From Mediannikoviicoccus vaginalis (GTDB taxonomy: Bacteria > Bacillota > Clostridia > Tissierellales > Peptoniphilaceae): a stretch of 64,000 nt of DNA. The notes under the pieces are model-generated. The model saw only the letters and a program-made list of their open reading frames with translations. It did no database searches and was not told where the DNA came from. The position numbers were made by a program, and so were the translations under genes. Location of the stretch: contig NZ_CAKMRI010000001.1 of NCBI RefSeq assembly GCF_928097925.1, forward strand, positions 1,116,001-1,180,000, written 5' to 3'. This document shows positions 56,526 to 64,000 of the stretch, piece by piece; the stretch's first letter is position 1; every line of letters starts with the position of its first letter.

Positions 56526-56684
56526 TTCTATCTCCCATCTTTAAATATAATCTAACTTCATGTATTAAGTGTAATGTAAATCGCAAAAACATTAAAGGTT
56601 TAAATTTATTTATTGTTAATTTTTTCTATTTTTGACTTTTTTGTAATATTTTAAATAAATATTAGCGTATTTCATCAAATTTCG

Positions 56685-56713
56685 TTGACTTTTTTAATTT
56701 CTGATGATATTAT
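56685..56713 (+). promoter_or_regulatory. Promoter of the glycine reductase operon
   Basis: TTGACT, a 17-base spacer and TATTAT preceded by TGA (extended -10). A second TATAAT at 56714-56719 is at poorer spacing. It lies 44 bases before the riboswitch P1 stem. Confidence 0.7.
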
Positions 56714-56756
56714 TATAATGCAAGTTAAGGAAATAACTAAATATTATCGGTATGAA

Positions 56757-56841
56757 CATCACAGGAGAGACTTCGGCACCGAAGGGACAAGGAAACTTTC
56801 GCCAATAGTTTTCGAAATTCTCAGGTAAAAGGACTGTGATG
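56757..56841 (+). ncRNA. Glycine riboswitch aptamer
   Basis: Perfect P1 stem CATCACAG/CTGTGATG encloses the conserved glycine aptamer core: GGAGAGA, then GCACCGAAGGGACAAGG, then TTCTCAGGTAAAAGGAC. Only one complete aptamer is present; the downstream sequence to 56860 may form the short ghost helix seen with single-aptamer types. It leads a glycine catabolic operon, so glycine should switch transcription on. Confidence 0.93.
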
Positions 56842-56861
56842 GGACTGAGTTCTGAAGTACG

Positions 56862-56891
56862 CGACAGAGGATAAGGCAAATTCTATTGTCG
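56862..56891 (+). terminator. Expression-platform terminator of the glycine riboswitch
   Basis: CGACA...TTGTCG imperfect hairpin followed by TTTTTTTATTTTTCC, before grdX. Expected to be blocked when the aptamer binds glycine. Confidence 0.75.
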
Positions 56892-56946
56892 TTTTTTTAT
56901 TTTTCCTTAACTAATTAAAAAATGATTAATCTTATAAGGAGTGTCT

Positions 56947-57315
56947 ATGCTAATTATTACAAATAATCCTAAATTCTTAGGATTCGAAAAAGAAGGATAT
57001 GTAGTGAGATACTTGGAAGAAGATTATCTGTCAGTATTAAGGGCGACAAGAGATCTTGTTCACCAAGGTTATGAAGTCCTAACTCACCCTCTATACGGTT
57101 CGGTTAAACCATATGAAACAGTTTATAGAACCATTGTATTAAAAGAAGGGAATAAACTTAACTACGACTCAGTCAATCTTTTAGAAAATGCAATTGAAAC
57201 TGCAGAGAAGTTTTACAAGACCAATAAGGACTGGAAATGGACTGCAGATATCTTAGATGACTTTCAAGTTATTGACAAGGATCTAATCGACAATGCATTG
57301 GATAGAATTGGATAG
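56947..57315 (+). CDS. grdX: GrdX protein of the glycine reductase operon
   Basis: 122 residues from ATG 56947 (AAGGAG 5 bases before); an in-frame GTG at 56941 overlaps that site. LIITNNPKFL opens the protein, and THPLYGSVKP follows, as in GrdX family members. First gene of grd operons in amino-acid-fermenting clostridia; its function is not established. Confidence 0.92.
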   Translation: MLIITNNPKFLGFEKEGYVVRYLEEDYLSVLRATRDLVHQGYEVLTHPLYGSVKPYETVYRTIVLKEGNKLNYDSVNLLENAIETAEKFYKTNKDWKWTADILDDFQVIDKDLIDNALDRIG

Positions 57316-57326
57316 TTGGAGGTAAC

Positions 57327-58265
57327 GTGGATAATATTTACGATATTATTGTAATTGGTGGAGGACCAGCTGGACTTAGCTGTGCACTATACTCCTCAAG
57401 AGCAAATCTAAAAACTCTAGTTATCGAAAAAGAAAGTTTGGGAGGACAGATGTTTTCTACTGGTAGCATTGAAAACTATCCAGGCTCAATAGAAAATCCA
57501 ACAGGCCTATCCCTTACTAATAGATTCAAAGAGCAAGCTGAAAGCTTTGGTACAGAATTTGTAACAGATACGGTTGTTAAAATTGATTTTAATGAAAAAA
57601 TCAAGTCTGTAGAATGTGAAAAGAACACTTTTAAAACAAAGACAATCGTAGTTGCAACTGGAGCAAAACCAAGAAAGCTAAATGTGCCAGGCGAAGAGGA
57701 ATTTTCTGGAAAGGGAGTTTCTTACTGTGCAACTTGTGACGGAGCTTTCTTCAAAGACTTGGACATAGTGGTTATAGGAAGTGGAAATTCTGCTTTTGAA
57801 GAAGCCATGGAACTTACTAAGTTTGGAAGAAAGGTATATCTTGCTCACAGAAAAAATCTTTCAAAGGTAACTCCAGTTATCTTAGAGAGAGCTAGGAAGA
57901 ATGAAAAAATTCACTTCCTACCTGAAGAAGAGATTCAAGAAATCAAAGGAGAAAACTTTGTTGACTCGGTGGTTTTTAAAAATTCTTCTACGGGAGAGAT
58001 TACTGAAATCTCAAAAACAGATGGCGATTCTGTCATGGGAGTCTTCGTATTCATCGGTGCTACACCAAATTCAATGCTTGTAGATGGGTTTACAAGTCTT
58101 GAAAATGGGTATATAGTTACTGATGGAGATATGAAAACTGATATCCCTGGAGTATTTGTTGCAGGAGATGTTAGAGTAACTCCAATAAGACAAATTGTCA
58201 CTGCTGCTGCTGACGGTGCAATAGCATCAATAAGCGCAGAAAAATATATAAATGAAAACTTTTAA
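57327..58265 (+). CDS. trxB: Thioredoxin reductase
   Basis: 312 residues from GTG 57327 behind TTGGAGG. FAD loop GGGPAGLSCALYSSRA, redox disulfide C134-C137 in CATCD and NAD(P)-binding GSGNSAFEEA. It reduces thioredoxin, the electron donor of glycine reductase. The usual neighbour trxA is absent here: only 57 bases separate it from grdE. Confidence 0.95.
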   Translation: MDNIYDIIVIGGGPAGLSCALYSSRANLKTLVIEKESLGGQMFSTGSIENYPGSIENPTGLSLTNRFKEQAESFGTEFVTDTVVKIDFNEKIKSVECEKNTFKTKTIVVATGAKPRKLNVPGEEEFSGKGVSYCATCDGAFFKDLDIVVIGSGNSAFEEAMELTKFGRKVYLAHRKNLSKVTPVILERARKNEKIHFLPEEEIQEIKGENFVDSVVFKNSSTGEITEISKTDGDSVMGVFVFIGATPNSMLVDGFTSLENGYIVTDGDMKTDIPGVFVAGDVRVTPIRQIVTAAADGAIASISAEKYINENF

Positions 58266-58322
58266 TTGAATAAATCACCAATTGTGGTGTTTTATATAAA
58301 AAAATTTAGTCGGAGGTGTGGT

Positions 58323-59609
58323 ATGAAATTAGAATTAGGTAAAATCTTTATTAAAGATGTACAATTTTCTGATTCATCAAAAATCGAAGACGGTGTCCTT
58401 TATGTAAATAAGGATGAGTTATTAGAAGCTGTAGGCGGAGATGAGCATGTTAAGTCAATTGACTTCGACATTGCAAAACCTGGCGAAAGCGTAAGAATAA
58501 CACCTGTTAAGGATGTTCTTGAACCAAGAGTTAAGGTTGAAGGACCTGGAGAAATTTTCCCTGGAATCCTTAATAAAGTTGATACCGTTGGTCAAGGTAG
58601 AACACATGCTCTTAAGGGAATGGCTGTTGTTACTACTGGTAAGATAGTTGGTTTCCAAGAAGGTATCATTGACATGGTTGGAGAAGGTGCAAAATACACT
58701 CCTTTCTCAAAGACTATAAACTTAGTTATTATAGCTGAGCCTATCGATGGTATTAAGCAACATGTTCACGAAAATGCTATAAGAATGATTGGTCTTAAGG
58801 CTGCTGATTACATTGGAAGACTTGCAAAAGATCTTACTCCAGATGAAGTAGTAACTTATGAAACTAAACCATTATTAGAGCAAATTAACGAATATCCTGA
58901 TCTTCCAAAGGTAGCTTATGTATACATGCTACAAACTCAAGGTTTGCTACATGACACATATGTTTACGGTGTAGATGCTAAACAAATAGTACCTACAATC
59001 CTATACCCAACAGAAGTTATGGATGGTGCAATCGTAAGTGGTAACTGTGTATCCGCATGCGATAAGAACCCAACATACGTTCACTTAAACAATGGAGTTA
59101 TAGAAGACCTTTATGCAAGACATGGTAAAGACTACAACTTCCTAGGTGTAATAATCACTAACGAGAACGTATATCTAATGGATAAGGAAAGATCTTCAAA
59201 CTGGACTTCAAAGTTAGTTGAATACCTTGGAGTAGATGCAGTTATCGTATCTCAAGAAGGTTTCGGTAACCCAGATACAGACTTAATCATGAACTGCAAG
59301 AAGATCGAAATGAAGGGTGTTAAGACTGTAATCGTAACTGACGAATATGCTGGTAGAGACGGTGCTTCTCAATCATTAGCTGACGCTGACGAAAGAGCAA
59401 ACGCAGTAGTTACTGGTGGAAATGCTAACCAAGTGGTTATACTTCCTAAGTTAGACAAGATTATTGGTCATGTAGAATTTGTTGACATCATAGCTGGTGG
59501 AGCTAAGGGTTCCCTAAGAGAAGATGGAACTATATTAGTAGAAATTCAAGCTATAACTGGTGCAACTAACGAAACAGGTTTCAATTATTTAACTGCTAAA
59601 GGTTATTAA
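58323..59609 (+). CDS. grdE: Glycine reductase component B, subunits alpha/beta precursor
   Basis: 428 residues from ATG 58323 (GGAGG 6 bases before). The protein is a precursor cleaved between Asn and Cys to give two subunits with a pyruvoyl group. The cleavage site is N241-C242 in SGNCVSACDKNP, at the position expected for GrdE. With GrdB it forms substrate-activating protein B that binds glycine as a Schiff base. Confidence 0.95.
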   Translation: MKLELGKIFIKDVQFSDSSKIEDGVLYVNKDELLEAVGGDEHVKSIDFDIAKPGESVRITPVKDVLEPRVKVEGPGEIFPGILNKVDTVGQGRTHALKGMAVVTTGKIVGFQEGIIDMVGEGAKYTPFSKTINLVIIAEPIDGIKQHVHENAIRMIGLKAADYIGRLAKDLTPDEVVTYETKPLLEQINEYPDLPKVAYVYMLQTQGLLHDTYVYGVDAKQIVPTILYPTEVMDGAIVSGNCVSACDKNPTYVHLNNGVIEDLYARHGKDYNFLGVIITNENVYLMDKERSSNWTSKLVEYLGVDAVIVSQEGFGNPDTDLIMNCKKIEMKGVKTVIVTDEYAGRDGASQSLADADERANAVVTGGNANQVVILPKLDKIIGHVEFVDIIAGGAKGSLREDGTILVEIQAITGATNETGFNYLTAKGY

Positions 59610-59619
59610 TTCTAAACTG

Positions 59620-59681
59620 TACAACTTAAACAACTAAACTAAAAAAAACTAAACAACTAAACTAAACAAATAAATTAAACA
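59620..59681 (+). promoter_or_regulatory. G-free repeat leader before grdA
   Basis: 62 bases on the plus strand contain no G, made mostly of AACTAAAC-like units with a perfect 17-bp direct repeat (59627-59643 and 59650-59666). Such a stretch cannot pair with itself, leaving the AGGAGG of grdA open. Role inferred. Confidence 0.6.
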
Positions 59682-59691
59682 GGAGGATGTC

Positions 59692-60150
59692 ATGAGTATA
59701 TTAGAAAACAAAAAAATCATAATCGTTGGCGACCGTGATGGAATCCCTGCTCCTGCTATTGAAGAGTGTGTAAACACTGTTGCAAATACAGAAGTAATAT
59801 TCGCATCTACTGAGTGCTTTGTCTGAACTAGTGCCGGAGCCATGGACTTAGAAAACCAAAAGAGAATTAAGGAAGCTGCTGAAGAGTATGGTCCTGAAAA
59901 TCTTTGTGTAATTCTAGGTGCTGGTGAGGCAGGAGCTGCAGGTTTAGCAGCTGAAACTGTAACAACTGGTGACCCTACATTTGCTGGTCCACTAGCTGGT
60001 GTAGAACTTAACTTAGCATGTTACCATGTAATCGAAGAAGCTATGAAAGAAGAGTTCGATCCAGAAGTTTATGACGATCAAATCGGTATGATGGAAATGG
60101 TACTTGACGTTGACGAAATCACTTCTGAAATGGAAGATATCAGAGGATAA
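59692..60150 (+). CDS. grdA: Selenoprotein A of glycine reductase (UGA at 59824-59826 = Sec)
   Basis: 152 residues when the in-frame UGA at codon 45 is read as Sec. AGGAGG lies before the ATG at 59692. The redox motif is C42-x-x-U45 in ECFVUTSAGAMD, characteristic of GrdA. The Sec carries the carboxymethyl group between proteins B and C. Conventional calling starts only at 59842 and loses 50 residues. A weak hairpin with bulges (59828-59850) with loop GGAGCCAT follows the UGA. Confidence 0.96.
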
Positions 60151-60186
60151 TATTTATAAAATTCTTATATAAAGGAGGATGTATCA

Positions 60187-61497
60187 ATGGCGAACATTAA
60201 AGTCGTGCATTATATAAACCAATTCTTTGCTGGTATTGGTGGCGAAGAAAAGGCCGACATTGCGCCTTTCATTGCTGAAGAGTTACCTCCAGTTAGTAAA
60301 CAATTAAGTGCAAAACTTGGAGAAGGATTCGAAGTAGTTGGTGCTGTTGTTTGTGGTGACAGTTACTTCGGAGAAAACATGGAATCAGCAAGTAAAGAGG
60401 TTTTAGATATGATAAAATCTTTTGAACCTGATTTATTTATCGCAGGACCAGCTTTCAACGCCGGACGTTACGGAGTTGCAGCAGGAACTGTAACTAAAAT
60501 GGTTAAAGATGAATTAAACATCCCTTCAATTACAGGTATGTATCCTGAAAACCCAGGTGCAGACATGTTCAAGAAGGAAGTATATATAATCTCAACAGCT
60601 AACTCAGCTGCAGGTATGAGAAAGGCTCTTCCAGCTATAGCAAACCTTGCTAAAAAGCTTGCTAAGGGCGAAGAAGTTCTTGGACCTGAAGAAGAAGGTT
60701 ATATTGAAAGAGGAGTCAGAGTTAACTACTTTGCTGAAAAAAGAGGTTCTGCAAGAGCAGTTGATATGCTTGTTAAGAAGATTAATGGCGAAGAATTCGT
60801 TACAGAATATCCAATGCCATCTTTCGACAGAGTTGAACCTGGTGAAGCAATAAAAGACCTATCAAAAGCTACTATCGCTTTAGTAACTTCTGGTGGTATT
60901 GTTCCAAAGGGAAACCCTGACAGAATCGAATCTTCATCAGCTTCTAAGTATGGTGAATACTCAATCGCTGGAGTTGATGACCTTGATGAATCAACTTATG
61001 AAACAGCTCATGGTGGTTATGACCCAACTTATGCAAATGAAGACTCTGATAGAGTTCTTCCAGTTGACGTTCTTAGAGAAATGGAAAAAGAAGGTAAAAT
61101 TGGAAAGATATATGACTATTTCTACACAACAGTAGGAAATGGTACAGCAGTAGCATCTGCAAAGAAATTCGCTGAAGAAATTGGCGAAAAATTAAAAGCA
61201 GATGGCGTAGATGCAGTTATCTTAACATCTACGTGAGGTACTTGTACACGTTGCGGTGCAACAATGGTAAAAGGTATCGAAGCTACAGGTATTCCTGTAG
61301 TACACATGTGTACAGTAGTTCCTATCTCATTAACAGTAGGAGCTAATAGAATAGTACCAACAATAGCTATCCCTCACCCATTAGGAAACCCAGCATTGGA
61401 TCCTAAGGAAGAAAAGGGATTAAGAAGACACTTAGTTGAAAAAGCTCTTAAGGCTTTAACAACTCCAGTGGATGGTCAAACAGTTTTTGAAGATTAA
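60187..61497 (+). CDS. grdB: Glycine reductase component B, selenoprotein subunit (UGA at 61234-61236 = Sec)
   Basis: 436 residues with Sec at codon 350. The active segment is LTSTUGTCTRCGA. Without recoding the gene splits into a 349-residue part and a separate fragment from 61264. AAGGAGG precedes the ATG. Protein B releases ammonia from glycine and passes a carboxymethyl group to the GrdA selenol. Confidence 0.97.
61250..61262 (+). promoter_or_regulatory. Candidate SECIS hairpin of grdB
   Basis: GTTGC/GCAAC stem with loop GGT, the loop starting 18 bases after the UGA. Geometry similar to the hairpin after the ArsS-like UGA. Confidence 0.5.
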
Positions 61498-61527
61498 TTT
61501 TTAATCTTTTAAATAACAAATAAAAAT

Positions 61528-61553
61528 GCTTCTGCTCCGTAAGGGGCAGAAGC
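61528..61553 (+). other. grdB-grdC intercistronic hairpin
   Basis: 11-bp stem GCTTCTGCTCC/GGGGCAGAAGC with GTAA tetraloop (one G-T pair). No T-run follows, so it is more likely an mRNA processing or stability element than a terminator. Confidence 0.65.
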
Positions 61554-61577
61554 TATAATTACAATGGAGGTTTTTTT

Positions 61578-63113
61578 ATGACACTACCTGTTTTTAAGAG
61601 TGCCGGATATGTACTAATTCATACACCAGATATGATTATACAAAACGGTTCTACAACTTCAACTGAAAGAGTTACTAACCCAGATTCAGAATTCTTGAAG
61701 GTTGTTGGAGATCACATTAGAAGTTACGAAGAAGTTGTAAATTATTTACCAAACCAAGTTTATATTGGTAATATGAGACCAGAAGAACTTAACAATTATG
61801 AATTACCTTGGTTTGATAAAGAATGCAAAGGTGAAAGAAAAGGTAAGTTTGGTGAAATCGTTCCACAAGACGAATTTATCGCTGCCATTAAGATTTGTGA
61901 CTCTTTTGAATTAGTTGAATTATCTGAAGAGTTTATCGAATCTGTAAAAACTAAATTTGAAGAAAACTATCCACATCTAGCTGAGTCTTTCGCTAATGTT
62001 AAACCTTCTAATATAGAAGAACACAAACATCTTATTGACGAACATAAGGCAGAAGGACTTTACATGGACGGAAAACTAGTTGGACTTGTTAAACAAGCTC
62101 ACGACGTTGACGTTAACTTAAGTGCACATACAATGTTTGAAAACCTTGTTTCTAAGGCTTCAGCTGTACTATGTGCTGATTACATGTTCCAAACACATGA
62201 TAATATTACTAAAGATGAGATAGATTATGTTATAGAATGTTCAGAAGAAGCCTGCGGGGATGTTAACCAAAGAGGTGGTGGAAACTTCGCAAAAGCTATC
62301 GCTGAAAAAGTTGGATTAAACAACGCATCAGGTTCAGATACAAGAGGATTCTGTGCTGCACCTATCCACTCATTTATTCAAGCTGCTGCATTAGTTGAAG
62401 CTGGTGTATATGACAACGTATTAGTTGTTGCTGGTGGATCTACTGCAAAACTTGGTATGAACGCTAAAGACCACGTTAAGAAGGACTACCCTGTTCTTGA
62501 AGACGTTGTAGGAACTTTCGCAGTTGTTATTTCTAAGAACGACGGCGTTTCTCCTATCATCAAGACTCATGTTACAGGTAAGCATACTGTAGGTACTGGT
62601 TCATCACCACAAGCTGTTATGACTTCTCTAGTTACTAACTGCTTAAATAAAGATAACCTAAAGATTACTGATGTAGATACTTACTCAGTAGAAATGCAAA
62701 ACCCTGACATTACAGTTCCAGCAGGAGCAGGTAATGTACCAGAAGCTAACTACAAGATGATTGCTGCTCTTGGAGTTAAGGGTGGAGACTTACAAAGAAC
62801 TGATATCCCAACATTTGCTACAACTTATGGACTACCTGGTTGGGCTCCAACTCAAGGACATATTCCATCAGGAGCACCTTATGTAGGATTCTGTATAGAA
62901 GACCTTACAACAGGTGACAAGAACAGAGCAATGTTCATAGGTAAGGGATCTCTATTCTTAGGAAGACTTACAAATCTATTTGACGGTGTTTCATTCATCG
63001 CTGAAAGAAACCCTGGCGAAGAAGCTGAAGAATCAGGAGTATCAAGAGAAGAAATCAAGAAATTAATTGGAGAATCCTTAAAAGAATTAGCAACTAATAT
63101 GCTTGCAGAATAG
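61578..63113 (+). CDS. grdC: Glycine reductase component C, beta subunit
   Basis: 511 residues, thiolase-like (FabH-related) fold: SDTRGFCAAPIHSFIQAAAL, VVAGGSTAKLG, PSGAPYVGFCIEDL. With GrdD it receives the Se-carboxymethyl group and makes acetyl phosphate by way of an acetyl thioester. TGGAGG precedes the ATG. Confidence 0.95.
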   Translation: MTLPVFKSAGYVLIHTPDMIIQNGSTTSTERVTNPDSEFLKVVGDHIRSYEEVVNYLPNQVYIGNMRPEELNNYELPWFDKECKGERKGKFGEIVPQDEFIAAIKICDSFELVELSEEFIESVKTKFEENYPHLAESFANVKPSNIEEHKHLIDEHKAEGLYMDGKLVGLVKQAHDVDVNLSAHTMFENLVSKASAVLCADYMFQTHDNITKDEIDYVIECSEEACGDVNQRGGGNFAKAIAEKVGLNNASGSDTRGFCAAPIHSFIQAAALVEAGVYDNVLVVAGGSTAKLGMNAKDHVKKDYPVLEDVVGTFAVVISKNDGVSPIIKTHVTGKHTVGTGSSPQAVMTSLVTNCLNKDNLKITDVDTYSVEMQNPDITVPAGAGNVPEANYKMIAALGVKGGDLQRTDIPTFATTYGLPGWAPTQGHIPSGAPYVGFCIEDLTTGDKNRAMFIGKGSLFLGRLTNLFDGVSFIAERNPGEEAEESGVSREEIKKLIGESLKELATNMLAE

Positions 63114-63123
63114 GAGTGGTTAT

Positions 63124-64000
63124 ATGCCTAAGAATATTATTGCAGAAGCTCTTTTAGAAATCGCTGAAGGTATTGAAAGCGGTTCATTTGCTAAGAAACC
63201 TAAAATAGGTCTTACTATATTAGGAAGTGAACATGGTGTAGAAAACATGTTAGAAGCTGCAAGACTTGCTAAGTCTCCAGCTTACGACATTGTTCTAATT
63301 GGACCTAAACAAGAAGGATGCGATTTAGAAACTTATGAAGTTTCTTCTGAAGAAGAAGCTCACAAGAAAATGGAAGAGTTACTTGATAAAAAAGTTATAG
63401 ATGGTTGTGTAACATTACACTACACATTCCCTATTGGAGTATCTACAATCGGTAGAGTTGTTGCTCCAAGCACAGGAAGAGAAATGCTTATTGCTACAAC
63501 AACTGGTACTTCATCTCTAAACAGAGTTGAAGGAATGCTTAGAAATGCTATTGCTGGTGTTTCAGTTGCTAAGAGTTTAGGAATTGAAAAACCAACTGTT
63601 GGTGTTTTAAACGTTGACGGTGCAAAACAAGTTGAAAGAGCATTAGAAACATTAATCGAAAATGGATATGACTTAGAATTAGCTGAATCAGTAAGAGCTG
63701 ATGGCGGTGCTGTACTAAGAGGTAATGATATCTTAAGAGGCGTTCCAGATGTTTGTGTTACTGACTCATTAACAGGAAATATCCTAATGAAAGTATTCTC
63801 AGCTTTCTCAACAGGCGGAAGCTACGAAGCAACTGGATTTGGATACGGTCCAGGAGTTGGCAAAGACTTTGATAGAAATATTTGTATAGTTTCAAGAGCA
63901 TCAGGAGCTCCAGTAGTTGCTCATGCTATTAAATATGCTGCAGACCTAGTAATGGGTAACTTTAATAAAGTTAAAGCTGACGAATATAAAGCTGTTGAAG
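63124..64000 (+). CDS. grdD: Glycine reductase component C, alpha subunit (cut by window end)
   Basis: 292 codons are visible without a stop; the C-terminus lies beyond the window. The N-terminus is MPKNIIAEALLEIAEGIESG. The middle has GIEKPTVGVLNVDGAKQVERAL and VPDVCVTDSLTGNI, matching GrdD and PlsX-like acyl-phosphate enzymes. C95 in DGCVTLHYTFPIG is a candidate for the acetyl-carrying Cys. AGGAG overlaps the grdC stop. With GrdC it releases acetyl phosphate. Confidence 0.94.
   Translation, partial: MPKNIIAEALLEIAEGIESGSFAKKPKIGLTILGSEHGVENMLEAARLAKSPAYDIVLIGPKQEGCDLETYEVSSEEEAHKKMEELLDKKVIDGCVTLHYTFPIGVSTIGRVVAPSTGREMLIATTTGTSSLNRVEGMLRNAIAGVSVAKSLGIEKPTVGVLNVDGAKQVERALETLIENGYDLELAESVRADGGAVLRGNDILRGVPDVCVTDSLTGNILMKVFSAFSTGGSYEATGFGYGPGVGKDFDRNICIVSRASGAPVVAHAIKYAADLVMGNFNKVKADEYKAVE

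Noticed and set aside
56842-56861. Second full glycine aptamer
   Set aside because: The conserved aptamer core blocks are not repeated; only a short helix could form, so the riboswitch is treated as single-aptamer.
56694-56879. Minus-strand 61-residue ORF
   Set aside because: It runs antisense through the grd promoter and glycine riboswitch.
59842-60150. Stand-alone 102-residue ORF
   Set aside because: It is the part of grdA after the Sec UGA; the upstream 50 codons with AGGAGG are in the same frame.
61264-61497. Stand-alone 77-residue ORF
   Set aside because: It is the C-terminal part of grdB after the Sec UGA.

Overview
The window is a contiguous stretch of chromosome from a low-GC anaerobic Firmicute that uses selenium and probably ferments amino acids. 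A Tissierellia or Peptostreptococcaceae-like lineage is my inference from gene content. The main indicators are a glycine reductase operon with two in-frame UGA (selenocysteine) codons, selA, selB and a tRNA-Sec gene, CWB2-repeat surface proteins, and AT-rich intergenic DNA with AGGAGG-type ribosome binding sites. I see no insertion sequence, prophage or CRISPR array.

Layout. 1-1040: metal-exporting P-type ATPase (cut by the window edge) with its SmtB/ArsR repressor and operator. 1131-9290: CWB2 surface hydrolase, a ferric-reductase-like membrane protein, a 1726-residue protein with five FMN-binding domains, and a small membrane protein. 9408-14713: an eight-gene, tightly overlapping minus-strand operon of the rSAM/selenodomain type. 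14756-17716: two rhodanese lipoproteins and thiol peroxidase. 17746-25490: hup, prsA, mfd, pth, glmU. 25634-29185: one pilin-like protein with three sortases. 29434-43049: murC, threonine aldolase, dCMP deaminase, cardiolipin synthase, CapA, an FAD protein, pyruvate carboxylase and several unknowns. 43085-51406: BrnQ, a CWB2/sunset protein, a YdjY-like lipoprotein pair, an M-box riboswitch with mgtE, fumC and a ZIP transporter. 51535-56525: AGCS symporter, selC, selB, selA. 56685-64000: promoter, glycine riboswitch and the grd operon grdX-trxB-grdE-grdA-grdB-grdC-grdD, the last gene cut by the window edge.

How it fits together. Glycine is reduced to acetyl phosphate by the grd products under a glycine-responsive leader. 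The AGCS symporter (alanine/glycine uptake) and threonine aldolase (threonine to glycine plus acetaldehyde) could feed it. SelA, SelB and tRNA-Sec decode the UGA codons of grdA, grdB and a third gene, the ArsS-like radical SAM protein at 9408-10361. A conventional ORF caller ends that gene at 9426, losing the selenocysteine. selD is not in the window.

The most interesting region is 9408-15508. It encodes the seleno-ArsS protein, a CxxC peroxidase-like partner, a Cys-rich C_GCAxxG_C_C protein, an Fe-S/CCG protein, two selenodomain-associated transferases and two TVP38-type membrane proteins, with rhodanese and peroxidase genes next to it. Its product is unknown to me. The arsenosugar name comes from homologues and nothing else in the window supports arsenic chemistry. 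The second notable region is 2636-8588, a candidate flavin-based electron-transfer module at the cell surface.
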